The notes beneath the pieces are model-generated. The model was not told the DNA's origin, made no database searches, and saw only the letters and a list, made by a program, of their open reading frames with translations. From contig CANLMQ010000003.1 in assembly GCA_947492175.1 (NCBI GenBank), positions 1 through 64,000 on the forward strand: a DNA stretch of 64,000 bases, in the 5' to 3' direction. The DNA comes from an uncultured Draconibacterium sp. (lineage in GTDB: Bacteria > Bacteroidota > Bacteroidia > Bacteroidales > Prolixibacteraceae). The stretch's first letter is position 1. Every line of letters begins with the position of its first letter. This document shows positions 16,396 to 25,878 of the stretch, piece by piece. Position numbers and translations under genes: made by a program.

Positions 16396-17961
16396 ATGAA
16401 AAGAGAAGAACTACTGCATAGGCTGGAGCAGAAGCAGGTTTATGATATGCTTGTAATCGGTGGAGGTGCAACCGGTTTAGGCATTGCTGTTGATGCAGCA
16501 TCAAGAGGTTATAAAGTAGTGTTGATTGAACAACACGACTTTTCAAAAGGAACATCAAGCAGAAGTACAAAACTGGTACATGGCGGTGTTCGTTATTTGG
16601 CACAGGGCGATATTAAATTGGTTATTGAAGCGTTACGCGAAAGAGGAAGAATGCGTAGAAATGCCCCTCATCTTGTAAAAGATATGAGGTTTATTATCGG
16701 GAATTATAAATGGTGGGAACGTTCATATTATACAATCGGGTTAACATGTTACGATGTTCTTGCAGGTAAAATGGGATTGGGAAGATCGTTGCCGATGACA
16801 TCGAAAAAGGTGATGGAAGAAATACCTGGTTTACGCACTAATGGATTAAAAGGAGGTGTAGTTTATCACGATGGACAGTTTGATGATTCACGTTTGGCAG
16901 TCTCGCTTGCTCAAACTGCTTTTGATAACGGCGGTATTTGTGCAAATTACATAAAAGCCACAGGATTGATAAAAGACATTGACGGAAAACTTGTTGGTAT
17001 TGAGGCAAGCGATATGTTATCAGGAAAACAATTCAGAATAAAAAGTAAGTGTGTTATAAATGCTACCGGTGTTTTTGTTGACGATTTAATGGGAATGGAT
17101 ATTCCAAAATCGGAGAAAAAGGTACGCCCAAGTCAGGGAGTGCATCTGGTTGTTGACAAGAAATTTTTAGGAGATAGTAAATCCGCTATAATGATTCCTA
17201 AAACGGATGACGGCAGGGTATTATTTGGTGTTCCATGGCACGATAAAGTTGTATTGGGAACTACTGATACTCCTTTGAATGATGCCGATATGGAACCTCG
17301 TGCGTTGGAAGAAGAGGTAGATTTTATTCTGAATCAGGCTGGGCAGTATTTGGCAATGAAACCCAAACGATCAGATGTATTATCAGTTTTTGCCGGTTTA
17401 CGACCATTGGCGGCACCTTCAAAAGGCGAGCAAAAAACAAAAGAAATTTCAAGAAGCCATAAACTGTATAAGTCGAAATCTGGAATGATAACCATAACCG
17501 GCGGGAAATGGACTACCTATCGCGAAATGGCAGAGGAAGTGGTAGATGAAGCCATTAAAACCAACGGACTGTCTCCAAGAAAGTGTGTAACAGCCAACAT
17601 GAAAGTTCATGGTTATGCAACTAAAGTCGACGAATCGAAATGGGATTATGTGTACGGCAGTGATATCGATAATATCAACAAGCTGATAAAAAAAGAGAAT
17701 TCTTACGATGCTTTGTTACATCCCGAGTATACTTTTAAAGAAGCTCATGTGGTTTGGGCTGTGCGAAAAGAATTGGCTCAGACGGTTGAAGATGTTTTGG
17801 CCCGCAGGGTAAGAGCATTATTTGTTGATGCAAGGGCTGCCATTGAAATGGCGCCTCGGGTCGCACAGATTCTGGCAAAAGAGCTTAAGAAATCAGCTGA
17901 ATGGGAAACTGAGCAAATAAAAGAGTTTACCAAGGTGGCAAAAGGTTATATTGTAGCCTAA
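16396..17961 (+). CDS. glpD: FAD-dependent glycerol-3-phosphate dehydrogenase
   Basis: A 521-residue flavoprotein of the GlpD/GlpA family that oxidises sn-glycerol-3-phosphate to dihydroxyacetone phosphate, passing electrons to quinone at the membrane. The N-terminal FAD-binding motif (VIGGGATGLGIAVDAASRGY, from residue 20) and the family signature GTSSRSTKLVHGGVRYL are clear. Further on are WHDKVVLGTTDTP and FAGLRPL, and the C-terminal DAO-C domain is present, giving full length. It is followed 36 bases later by the polyol permease. Its place with a GlpT-type transporter and a G1P dehydrogenase suggests that both glycerol-phosphate enantiomers are funnelled to DHAP. Activity on a longer polyol phosphate cannot be excluded. 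Confidence 0.93.
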   Translation: MKREELLHRLEQKQVYDMLVIGGGATGLGIAVDAASRGYKVVLIEQHDFSKGTSSRSTKLVHGGVRYLAQGDIKLVIEALRERGRMRRNAPHLVKDMRFIIGNYKWWERSYYTIGLTCYDVLAGKMGLGRSLPMTSKKVMEEIPGLRTNGLKGGVVYHDGQFDDSRLAVSLAQTAFDNGGICANYIKATGLIKDIDGKLVGIEASDMLSGKQFRIKSKCVINATGVFVDDLMGMDIPKSEKKVRPSQGVHLVVDKKFLGDSKSAIMIPKTDDGRVLFGVPWHDKVVLGTTDTPLNDADMEPRALEEEVDFILNQAGQYLAMKPKRSDVLSVFAGLRPLAAPSKGEQKTKEISRSHKLYKSKSGMITITGGKWTTYREMAEEVVDEAIKTNGLSPRKCVTANMKVHGYATKVDESKWDYVYGSDIDNINKLIKKENSYDALLHPEYTFKEAHVVWAVRKELAQTVEDVLARRVRALFVDARAAIEMAPRVAQILAKELKKSAEWETEQIKEFTKVAKGYIVA

Positions 17962-17997
17962 AATAGAAGCAATGCTAAATCTACATTCAACAATAAA

Positions 17998-19233
17998 ATG
18001 AATCAAAGCAGGAATATATTTTTCGAGCGGGTTGGTCTCCCAAAACATTTGGCATGGGGTTACCTTGGAGTGCTCATTTTTATGATGGGCGACGGAATTG
18101 AGCAAGGTTGGTTAAGTCCCTATCTGGTAGGACGGGGCTTAAGTCTTGAAGCATCGGCTACTTTATTTACGGTGTATGGTATAACCATTGCCATTTCTTC
18201 GTGGTTTTCAGGTGTATTTGCCGAAACCTACGGAACCCGTAAAACCATGATTAGTGGTTTGATTTTGTATTTATTGGGTACAACCGGTTTTGTGGGAATG
18301 GGAATTCCTGAGCTCAATTATCCTGTAATGCTGGCAACTTACGCGCTAAGAGGATTTGGATATCCGTTGTTTGCCTATTCGTTTTTAGTTTGGATTACAT
18401 ACAGTACACCCCAAAAACAACTGGGAAGAGCAGTTGGATGGTTTTGGTTCGTTTTTACCGGAGGATTAAATGTGTTGGGAGCTTATTATTCAAGCTGGGC
18501 CATTATAAAATACGGAAATATAACTACTCTTTGGACTTCAGTATTCTGGGCACTAATAGGAGCGTTTTTTGCCTTGTGGTTAAACAAATACAAAAAGGTT
18601 GAACGAAAAGGAGCAGAATCAAAGTTTAAAGACCTAATGAAGGGAATTACCATTATGCGCGACGAACCCAAAGTATTAATTGGCGGAATTGTACGGGTTA
18701 TAAATACAACTGCACAGTTTGCTTTTCCGGTGTTTTTACCAATGTATATGGCTGAACATGGCTTTAATACGCAGGAGTGGCTGCAAATATGGGGAACCAT
18801 TTTTACCGGAAATATTGTTTTTAATCTCATTTTTGGTTTTGTTGGCGATCGTGTTGGCTGGCGTAATACTGTAATGTGGTTTGGTGGTGTTGGATGTGGT
18901 TTAACTACTTTATTATTTTTCTATTCTCCATTGTTTGGTGGAGGAAACTTCTGGTTGGTTTTGGCCGCCGGAACATTATGGGGTGCTTTACTGGCAGGTT
19001 ATGTTCCTTTGTCAGCTTTGGTGCCTTCGTTGGTTAAAGAGGACAAAGGCGCTGCCATGGCAGTACTTAACCTAGGGGCCGGTTTGCCGGTATTTGTCGG
19101 GCCACTTTTGGTAGGAGTATTTCATCAGCTAATCGGAAACGAAGGCGTTATCTGGTTACTGGCTGGTCTCTACTTTTTAAGTGCATTCTTAACCCGGTTT
19201 ATCACACTTCCTAATAATGCAAAAACTGTTTAA
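17998..19233 (+). CDS. MFS polyol permease (RbtT/DalT-like)
   Basis: A 411-residue major facilitator with 12 predicted membrane segments. The N-terminus (ERVGLPKHLAWGYLGVLIF, then MMGDGIEQGWLSPYL, then LFTVYGITIAISSW) closely follows ribitol and D-arabinitol permeases (RbtT, DalT) of the polyol permease family. It would bring an uncharged polyol across the inner membrane by proton symport. It lies 36 bases after glpD and 11 bases before the G1P dehydrogenase, in a tight operon. A pentitol substrate would connect with transketolase and RpiB downstream; glycerol or another sugar alcohol is also possible. No polyol kinase or polyol dehydrogenase other than the phosphate dehydrogenases is present nearby. 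Confidence 0.85.
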   Translation: MNQSRNIFFERVGLPKHLAWGYLGVLIFMMGDGIEQGWLSPYLVGRGLSLEASATLFTVYGITIAISSWFSGVFAETYGTRKTMISGLILYLLGTTGFVGMGIPELNYPVMLATYALRGFGYPLFAYSFLVWITYSTPQKQLGRAVGWFWFVFTGGLNVLGAYYSSWAIIKYGNITTLWTSVFWALIGAFFALWLNKYKKVERKGAESKFKDLMKGITIMRDEPKVLIGGIVRVINTTAQFAFPVFLPMYMAEHGFNTQEWLQIWGTIFTGNIVFNLIFGFVGDRVGWRNTVMWFGGVGCGLTTLLFFYSPLFGGGNFWLVLAAGTLWGALLAGYVPLSALVPSLVKEDKGAAMAVLNLGAGLPVFVGPLLVGVFHQLIGNEGVIWLLAGLYFLSAFLTRFITLPNNAKTV

Positions 19234-19244
19234 ATAAGATTATA

Positions 19245-20558
19245 ATGAAACCAAGTATAAAAAAAGCACTGGCTTCGGCCAGTGACACAAGGGCACTTGA
19301 AATCGGTCGAAATATTATTGACCGTGTGCCTGCGCTTTTTTCATCCCAGTTTCCAGGGAAAAAGGCCGTGGTTGTTTGCGATCAAACAACCTTCGAAGTG
19401 GCCGGGAAAAAAGTTCATGATTATTTTATAGAAGCCGGACTGGCATATACAGAACCGTTTGTTTATAATGAAAGCAAACCTTATGCTGAATTTGGAAACG
19501 TAACTCTTTTAGAAGAATCGTTACAACAACATGATGCAATTCCGGTTGCTGTTGGTTCAGGAACGATTAATGATTTAACAAAACTGGCTTCGTCGAGAGC
19601 AGGCAGGCAATACATGTGTGTGGCAACTGCTGCCTCAATGGACGGCTATACCGCTTTTGGTGCATCAATTACTTTCGAGGGATCGAAACAGACCTTTTCA
19701 TGTCCGGCACCACAAGTAGTGCTGGCTGATATTGAGGTAATAAGAAAGGCTCCGGCAGCTATGACAGCAGCTGGCTATGCTGATCTTTTCGCAAAAGTTA
19801 CAGCGGGTGCCGATTGGATAATTGCCGATTCGCTGGATGTTGAAAAAATTGATGCAACTGCCTGGGCTATTGTACAGGATGAACTTAAAGAAGCACTGGC
19901 CGATCCGGTTGGCGCAAAAGAAGGAAAAGTTGAGGCAATTACTCCGTTGGTTGAAGGGCTCATTTTGGGAGGATTCGCAATGCAATGGGCAAAATCAAGT
20001 CGTCCGGCTTCCGGAGCAGAACATCAGTTTAGTCACCTATGGAACATGGAACATCATGTATATAACGGAGAAGCTCCATGTCATGGATTTCAGGTAGGTG
20101 TAGCTACTTTGGGAATAACACGTTTATACGAAGAGTTTTTAAAAGTGCCTGTTGAGTTGCTTGATGCAGCTACATGTGCCAGCCAATGGCCGGCATGGAA
20201 CGAAATGCAAAAACAAGCAGAAGATCGTTTTGGCAATACCGACTTTTTAGATACAGCGATTAATCAAACAAGAGATAAGCACATTTCGAAAGAAGAGTTG
20301 GCAGTTCAAGTCGAAAAACTAAAACAGGTGTGGCCAAAACTAAAAGAAGACCTGAAAAATCAATTGGTGGCTGCAGAAGAGGTCAAGCAGCGTCTTGAAG
20401 CAGTTGGAGCTCCGTTTGAACCGGAACATATTGGCATTTCAAAAGAACGAATGAAAGAAACTTTTGTTCGGTCACAATTCATCCGTTCACGGTTTACAAT
20501 ATTGGATATCGTGCTTCGCATCGGGCAATTAACCCCTTTGTTGAATAATTTGTACTGA
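19245..20558 (+). CDS. araM: sn-glycerol-1-phosphate dehydrogenase, AraM/EgsA family
   Basis: A 437-residue member of the iron-containing alcohol dehydrogenase/G1PDH superfamily that interconverts sn-glycerol-1-phosphate and DHAP with NAD(P). The nucleotide-binding stretch VGSGTINDLTK (103-113) and TAASMDGYTAFGAS (128-141) are typical. The metal ligands are visible as Asp180 (GYADLFAKVTAGADW), His260 (GAEHQFSHLWN) and His280 (PCHGFQVG). The family includes the archaeal lipid enzyme and Bacillus AraM. The gene is followed 4 bases later by an AraL-like HAD phosphatase, the same partnership as araL-araM in Bacillus subtilis. In this catabolic setting I infer oxidation of G1P released from phosphodiesters, though G1P synthesis is possible. 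Confidence 0.92.
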   Translation: MKPSIKKALASASDTRALEIGRNIIDRVPALFSSQFPGKKAVVVCDQTTFEVAGKKVHDYFIEAGLAYTEPFVYNESKPYAEFGNVTLLEESLQQHDAIPVAVGSGTINDLTKLASSRAGRQYMCVATAASMDGYTAFGASITFEGSKQTFSCPAPQVVLADIEVIRKAPAAMTAAGYADLFAKVTAGADWIIADSLDVEKIDATAWAIVQDELKEALADPVGAKEGKVEAITPLVEGLILGGFAMQWAKSSRPASGAEHQFSHLWNMEHHVYNGEAPCHGFQVGVATLGITRLYEEFLKVPVELLDAATCASQWPAWNEMQKQAEDRFGNTDFLDTAINQTRDKHISKEELAVQVEKLKQVWPKLKEDLKNQLVAAEEVKQRLEAVGAPFEPEHIGISKERMKETFVRSQFIRSRFTILDIVLRIGQLTPLLNNLY

Positions 20559-20562
20559 TATA

Positions 20563-21441
20563 ATGATTACACCAAAAATACATTTAACCTCATTTGAAAA
20601 TGACCAGGAGGTAATAGAACGTCTTCAAAAAATAAAACATGTTGCTCTCGACATGGATGGGACAATTTACAAGGGAAGTACTGTTTTCCCTTTTACTTCC
20701 GCGTTTTTAAAGACCTTAAAGGAAATGGGTATTGGTTATTCTTTTTTAACCAATAATCCCTCAAAAAGTACCGAAGATTATCTGGGACATCTGAAAACGA
20801 TGGGAATTGATGCCACAAAAGAGGAGCTATTTACGACTGCTCAGGCAACAATTGCTTTTTTAAAAGCAAATCACCCTGAAAAAAAGCGCCTGTTTATTCT
20901 TGGAACTCCGAGTATGATTACTGAATTTGAGAAAGCAGGTTTTGAATCGATGCCGGATGATCCGAAGGCTGAACCTGATGCCGTAATTGTAGGGTTCGAC
21001 CTTACTTTAACCTACGAAAGGTTATCAAGAGCGGCCTGGTGGATTGACCAGGGGAAAACATATATTGCAACCAATCCCGATTATGTGTGCCCAACCGATC
21101 AACCCGTGACTTTGGTTGATTGTGGGGCTATTTGCGCCATGTTGGATAAGGCCACCGGAAAAGATCCTGACGTTGTGCTGGGTAAACCTCAACCCGAGAT
21201 GTTGAACGGCATTTTAACAAGCTATAGTTTAAGAGCAGAACAAATCGCTATGGTGGGTGACCGTATTTACACCGATATTATGATGGCACACAATGCCAAC
21301 GCATTTGGGGTTTTAGTACTTTCAGGCGAAGCCACTCTTGAGGATGCGAAAGCAGCAAAACCAATTCCTCATCTTGTAGTTGATAACCTGGAGGCATTGG
21401 GAAGATTGCTAAAACAAGCTCGGACATTAACAGCAAAATAG
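20563..21441 (+). CDS. HAD-IIA phosphatase, NagD/AraL-like
   Basis: A 292-residue HAD phosphatase of the IIA (C2-capped, NagD/AraL/PGP) subfamily. Motif I is LDMDGT (Asp30 nucleophile, Asp32), motif II is the threonine in FLTNNPS, motif III is the lysine in LGKPQPEM, and motif IV is MVGDRIYTDI. Family members dephosphorylate small sugar and glycerol phosphates and often protect cells from toxic overload. Its 4-base spacing from the G1P dehydrogenase gene implies translational coupling. Probable role: removing excess glycerol phosphate, 2-phosphoglycolate-like by-products, or a polyol phosphate. Substrate not determinable from the sequence. Confidence 0.9.
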   Translation: MITPKIHLTSFENDQEVIERLQKIKHVALDMDGTIYKGSTVFPFTSAFLKTLKEMGIGYSFLTNNPSKSTEDYLGHLKTMGIDATKEELFTTAQATIAFLKANHPEKKRLFILGTPSMITEFEKAGFESMPDDPKAEPDAVIVGFDLTLTYERLSRAAWWIDQGKTYIATNPDYVCPTDQPVTLVDCGAICAMLDKATGKDPDVVLGKPQPEMLNGILTSYSLRAEQIAMVGDRIYTDIMMAHNANAFGVLVLSGEATLEDAKAAKPIPHLVVDNLEALGRLLKQARTLTAK

Positions 21442-21510
21442 TGTATCGTGTTTTCATTCACTTATTAAATAAAAGAACACGTTGTGTTTGAAGTTACAGT
21501 AACGAAAAAA

Positions 21511-23544
21511 ATGAACGATATTAAAACAATGAATAAAGCTGCCGATAATATTCGGATTCTTTCGGCAGCAATGGTAGAAAAGGCAAAATCAGGTCATCCG
21601 GGAGGAGCCATGGGCGGGGCCGATTTTATGAATGTATTATTTTCCGAGTTTTTGGTGTACGATCCCAAAAATCCGGAATGGGAAAGTCGCGATCGGTTTT
21701 TCCTTGATCCGGGGCACATGTCGCCCATGTTGTATTCTACCCTGGCACTTACAGGTAAGTTCAATATGGAAGAACTTAAGGCTTTTCGCCAGTGGGATAG
21801 TGTTACTCCCGGGCATCCTGAAAGAGATCTAAAACGTGGAATCGAAAATACTTCGGGCCCATTGGGACAAGGACATGCATACGGAGTAGGAGCAGCTATT
21901 GCAGCTAAGTTTCTGAAAGCTCGTTTGGGTAAAATAATGAATCAAACCATTTACGCTTACATTTCAGATGGCGGTGTACAGGAAGAGGTATCGCAGGGAG
22001 TTGGTCGTATTGCCGGACACCTTGGACTGGATAACCTGATAATGTTTTATGATGCAAATAATATTCAGTTGTCATCAAAAGTAGATGAAGTATCTACCGA
22101 AGATGTGGCTGCAAAATATAAAGCCTGGGGATGGAACGTGGTTACCATGAATGGTAACGATGTGGAACAAATTCGAGAGGCTTTAAAAAATGCTAAAAAC
22201 GAAAGCGAAAAGCCCAGTCTGATTATTGGTGAAACAGTAATGGGGAAAGGTGCAGTAACAGCAGAAAACGCCATTTTTGAAGACCAGGTATCAACACACG
22301 GACAGCCTTTGTCGAATGCAGGAGCTTGTTTTGGTACCACGGTTAAAAATATGGGAGGTAATCCGGATAATCCGTTTGCAATTTTTCCTAATGTAGAAGC
22401 TTTGTATGCAAAGAGAGAAGCAGAACTGGAAATGCAAATTGCAAAACGAAAAGAAGAAAAAGAAGCTTGGGCAAAGGTAAATCCTGAACTGGCGGAAAAG
22501 TTGGATAAATTTTTCTCGAATGAAATTCCTGCAATAGACTGGTCGGCTATTGAACAAAAGCCAAACCAGGCAACCCGAGCTGCGTCTGCTAATGTTTTAA
22601 GTGTATTTGCAAAACAGGTTGAAAATATGATTTGTGCTTCGGCCGATCTGTCTAACTCCGATAAAACAGATGGTTTTCTGAAACAGACAAAACGTTTTGT
22701 TAAAAACGATTTTAGTGGTGCTTTTCTTGATGCAGGAGTTTCAGAATTATCAATGGCCTGCCTGTCGATTGGAATGGCTTTGCATGGAGGTGTGATTCCT
22801 GTTTGCGGAACTTTCTTTGTGTTTTCTGATTATATGAAACCAGCCGTTCGTATGGCTGCCTTAATGGAATTGCCGGTAAAATTTATCTGGACACACGACT
22901 CTTTTCGTGTTGGAGAAGACGGGCCTACCCACGAACCGGTTGAGCAGGAAATGCAGATTCGTTTGTTGGAACACTTGCAAAACCATAAAGGAGAAAACTC
23001 AATGCTGGTGCTTCGTCCGGCAGATGTACACGAAACTTCGGTAGCCTGGGAAATGGCTCTAAAGAATACAAAAACTCCAACCGGGCTGTTATTTTCGCGT
23101 CAGAATATAGCCGATTTACCTGCAGAAACCAATAGGAGGGAAGAAGCCAAACAAGCTGAAAAAGGAGCTTATGTAGTAGAACACGAAAACAATCCGGATG
23201 TTATTCTGGTTGCATCAGGCTCGGAGGTTGCTACACTTGTTGAGGGAGCTGCTTTGCTTCGTGCAGAGGGCCTGAAAGTACGTGTGGTATCGGCCATTTC
23301 TGAAGGATTATTTTACAAACAGACCAGCGAGTACCAGGAATCGGTAATTGCACCTAAAATTCCGGTATTTGGATTAACTGCAGGTCTTCCGGTAACATTG
23401 GAAAAACTGGTTGGAAAGAACGGTAAAGTATGGGGACTAAATTCTTTCGGGTATTCTGCTCCTTACAACATTCTGGATCAGAAATTCGGATTTACCGGAG
23501 AAAATGTACGGATTCAGGTAAAAAAGCTATTAGCCCAAAAATAA
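21511..23544 (+). CDS. tkt: transketolase
   Basis: A single-chain transketolase of about 677 residues. I prefer the ATG at 21511 over a GTG at 21484; an ATG at 21529 is also possible. N-terminal TPP domain: KAKSGHPGGAMGGADFM, PGHMSPMLYSTLAL, GPLGQGHAYGVGAA, FYDANNIQLSS. The central domain has the catalytic glutamate in DAGVSELSM, then SFRVGEDGPTHEPVEQ, and a C-terminal domain follows. The usual GDG of the TPP motif reads SDGGVQEE here, which marks an atypical branch rather than the housekeeping enzyme. It transfers two-carbon units between pentose, triose and hexose phosphates. In this operon it would link pentose phosphates (with RpiB) to glyceraldehyde-3-phosphate. Confidence 0.92.
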   Translation: MNDIKTMNKAADNIRILSAAMVEKAKSGHPGGAMGGADFMNVLFSEFLVYDPKNPEWESRDRFFLDPGHMSPMLYSTLALTGKFNMEELKAFRQWDSVTPGHPERDLKRGIENTSGPLGQGHAYGVGAAIAAKFLKARLGKIMNQTIYAYISDGGVQEEVSQGVGRIAGHLGLDNLIMFYDANNIQLSSKVDEVSTEDVAAKYKAWGWNVVTMNGNDVEQIREALKNAKNESEKPSLIIGETVMGKGAVTAENAIFEDQVSTHGQPLSNAGACFGTTVKNMGGNPDNPFAIFPNVEALYAKREAELEMQIAKRKEEKEAWAKVNPELAEKLDKFFSNEIPAIDWSAIEQKPNQATRAASANVLSVFAKQVENMICASADLSNSDKTDGFLKQTKRFVKNDFSGAFLDAGVSELSMACLSIGMALHGGVIPVCGTFFVFSDYMKPAVRMAALMELPVKFIWTHDSFRVGEDGPTHEPVEQEMQIRLLEHLQNHKGENSMLVLRPADVHETSVAWEMALKNTKTPTGLLFSRQNIADLPAETNRREEAKQAEKGAYVVEHENNPDVILVASGSEVATLVEGAALLRAEGLKVRVVSAISEGLFYKQTSEYQESVIAPKIPVFGLTAGLPVTLEKLVGKNGKVWGLNSFGYSAPYNILDQKFGFTGENVRIQVKKLLAQK

Positions 23545-23790
23545 CAGGAGAAGACATACTAAAAACCAATAAAATAAAGCGTTTAAAAGCAAGCCAATAA
23601 CTTATATAATGAAACGAGTATGATGATCCTTTTCTTATTTGGTAAATATTGTAATCATACAAGTTCATTTTATGCTTATGAATAATCAAATTTAATAAAA
23701 TGAAACGAGCATGTAAAGTATCCTGCACACAGGAGGGTGATTATGAGCAAGTTCCATGAGTTACCATAAGAAATAAACAATTATAAACGA
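23545..23790. other. gap between tkt and glpT-type gene
   Basis: It holds copy B of the 91-base repeat and, at 23609-23622, a third short match to its first 14 bases (ATGAAACGAGTATG). No terminator or clear promoter box was found. Confidence 0.5.
23700..23790 (+). repeat. 91-base intergenic repeat, copy B (upstream of glpT-type gene)
   Basis: Ungapped match to 12485-12575 with 9 differences, mostly A/G or T/C. Like copy A it ends exactly at a start codon, and the last ~20 bases are identical in both. It therefore carries the whole translation-initiation region of the transporter gene. Confidence 0.8.
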
Positions 23791-25125
23791 ATGAAAAGTT
23801 TACTAAGCCTTTTAAAGCCGGCACCGGCTTTGGAACAAACTATTACTGATAACGACGAACTTAAGGCAAAATATCGGTATTGGCGTACAAGAGTAATGTA
23901 CACCACCATGATTGGATATATACTGTTTTATTTTGTAAGAAAGAACATTTCGATTGCAATGCCGGCAATTGAAGCTGATCTTGGCATCTCAAAAGCAGAT
24001 TTGGGGCTATTTTTAACCTTACACGGAGTGGTTTACGGAATATCGAAATTTGTAAATGGTTTTTGGGGAGATCAAACCAATCCCAGGTATTTTATGGCTA
24101 TAGGTTTGTTGTTGTCTGCTTCCATGAGTTTCCTCTTTGGATTAAGTAGTGGAGTTGTTGCTTTTGGTGTATTCTGGTTGCTGAACGGATGGTTTCAGGG
24201 GATGGGTTTTCCTCCTTGTGCCAATAGTTTAACGCACTGGTTTACTGCCAAAGAGCGCGGAGTGAAATTTGCTTTTTGGAATACATCGCACTCGATAGGT
24301 GCAGCTTTGGTTTTAGTACTTAACAGTTTTCTGGTAGTTTACGATTGGCGCTATTGTTTCCTGGTTCCAGCGGGTTTGGCGGTATTGGGAGCCGTATTCA
24401 TTTTGAATCGTTTGCGCGACCGTCCTGAGTCTTTGGGATTACCTACGGTAGAAGAATTCAGAAATGAGCCTTCGGAGGAAAAAAGTGAAGACAATGAAAA
24501 GGATGGAAACTTTAAGGCATTTCTTCGGAAAAAAGTATTTGGAAATCCAGCCATTTGGTTTTTGTGTTTTGCCAATTTCTTTTTGTATACCATTCGATAT
24601 GCAATTCTTGATTGGGGACCAACTTTCCTGACCGAGATGAAAGATGTGGAATTACAAAAGGCCGGATGGCTTGTTGCCGGTTACGAAGGATTTGGTATTC
24701 TTGGGATGTTGTCAAGCGGGTGGATGATGGATAAAGTTTTTAAAGGAAGGGGAGGACGCGCTGCCCTGATTTATATGCTCATTTGTACCATTGCTGTATT
24801 TTTCTTTTGGCGTTTACCTCAGGAAAGTCCGTTATTCTACGGAATGTTGTTATGTGTAATTGGTTTCTTTATTTACGGGCCACAGGCTTTGGTTGGTATC
24901 ATTGCGGCTAACCTTGCCACAAAAAAAGCTGCAGCTACTGCCATCGGACTAACCGGTTTGTTTGCTTATATGAGTACCATTCTTTCAGGATGGGGGCTAG
25001 GTTATATTGTTGAACAGTATGGATGGCCAATGGGATTTCTGATTCTTGTAATTGCCGGCGTAATTGCAACGGTATTCTTTGTTTTTACATGGAACTCCGG
25101 CTATACAGATGAAAAAGCACATTGA
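23791..25125 (+). CDS. organophosphate:phosphate antiporter family transporter (GlpT/UhpT type)
   Basis: A 444-residue MFS protein of the OPA family, which exchanges organic phosphates for inorganic phosphate at the inner membrane. The signature near the N-terminus, YWRTRVMYTTMIGYILFYF then VRKNISIAMP, is characteristic (arginines in TM1 contact the phosphate group), as are WGDQTNPRYFMAIGLLLSA and GWFQGMGFPPC. Twelve membrane segments are predicted, with an acidic loop at ~220-240 (EEKSEDNEKDG). In this context the likely substrate is glycerol-3-phosphate or glycerol-1-phosphate; a pentose or hexose phosphate (UhpT-like) is the alternative. Its leader is a near copy of the susD leader. Confidence 0.9.
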   Translation: MKSLLSLLKPAPALEQTITDNDELKAKYRYWRTRVMYTTMIGYILFYFVRKNISIAMPAIEADLGISKADLGLFLTLHGVVYGISKFVNGFWGDQTNPRYFMAIGLLLSASMSFLFGLSSGVVAFGVFWLLNGWFQGMGFPPCANSLTHWFTAKERGVKFAFWNTSHSIGAALVLVLNSFLVVYDWRYCFLVPAGLAVLGAVFILNRLRDRPESLGLPTVEEFRNEPSEEKSEDNEKDGNFKAFLRKKVFGNPAIWFLCFANFFLYTIRYAILDWGPTFLTEMKDVELQKAGWLVAGYEGFGILGMLSSGWMMDKVFKGRGGRAALIYMLICTIAVFFFWRLPQESPLFYGMLLCVIGFFIYGPQALVGIIAANLATKKAAATAIGLTGLFAYMSTILSGWGLGYIVEQYGWPMGFLILVIAGVIATVFFVFTWNSGYTDEKAH

Positions 25126-25167
25126 TTTTAAAAAAACCGGTCTTTAAAATTGAATAATACAAACAAG

Positions 25168-25830
25168 ATGAAAATTAATTCGGTTACATTCTTTTTAATT
25201 CTTGGCCTGATAATAATAGGGCAGCAAGCAGTAGGTCAAAGTATTTATTATGAACGCAGGGTAAGTCTTTTCGAAAAACTTCCGATAAACAGTAATGATA
25301 TTGTTTTTCTGGGTAATAGTATTACTGATGGTGCTGAGTGGGCAGAACTGTTTAATCAGTGTAACATTAAAAACCGGGGAATTAGTGGTGATATTATTCA
25401 GGGGATTATTGACAGACTAGATCCGATTGTTAAGGGGAAACCTGCTAAGCTGTTTCTTCTGATTGGTATTAATGATATTTCGAGAGATATTCCACAAGAT
25501 TCTGTTGTAAATAATATTGCACAGATTATTGATAGATTTCAAAAAGAAAGTGGTAATACCGGCATTTATCTGCAAAGTATTTTACCGGTTAATGATAACT
25601 ATAGCAATTTCAAAAAGCATGTAGTACACTGGGCAATGATTCCTGAAATTAATAGGAAGTTGAAGGATTTAGCTGCCAGCCGAAACATTACTTATCTCGA
25701 TCTTTTTTCTCATTTTACTGATGAAACCGGATTTAAATTAAATAAGAACTACACCAACGATGGTCTTCATTTAACCGGATCGGGCTATGTACGATGGGCT
25801 GAGCTAATTGAAGGTTACGTGAAGGAATAA
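25168..25830 (+). CDS. SGNH/GDSL-family esterase, secreted
   Basis: About 220 residues; I start at the ATG at 25168 (an upstream TTG at 25150 adds only six residues). Residues 1-24 are a signal peptide ending AVGQ. SGNH blocks: Ser51 in LGNSITDG (block I), Gly74 in GISGD (block II), Asn102 in IGINDI (block III), Asp198/His201 in NDGLHLTGSG (block V). Such enzymes remove acyl or acetyl groups; relatives include lysophospholipase and PAF-acetylhydrolase-like proteins. Its place next to a GlpT-type transporter suggests that it deacylates the substrate (O-alanyl, O-acetyl or fatty acyl esters) in the periplasm before the GDPD acts. The substrate is an inference. Confidence 0.88.
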   Translation: MKINSVTFFLILGLIIIGQQAVGQSIYYERRVSLFEKLPINSNDIVFLGNSITDGAEWAELFNQCNIKNRGISGDIIQGIIDRLDPIVKGKPAKLFLLIGINDISRDIPQDSVVNNIAQIIDRFQKESGNTGIYLQSILPVNDNYSNFKKHVVHWAMIPEINRKLKDLAASRNITYLDLFSHFTDETGFKLNKNYTNDGLHLTGSGYVRWAELIEGYVKE

Positions 25831-25878
25831 AACGCTAATTTAACGAATCAGGTATTCTGTCTAAAAGATTGGAAATTC

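Noticed and set aside
21484..21510. GTG start for transketolase
   Set aside because: The added residues are not conserved in the family, and ATG codons lie at 21511 and 21529.
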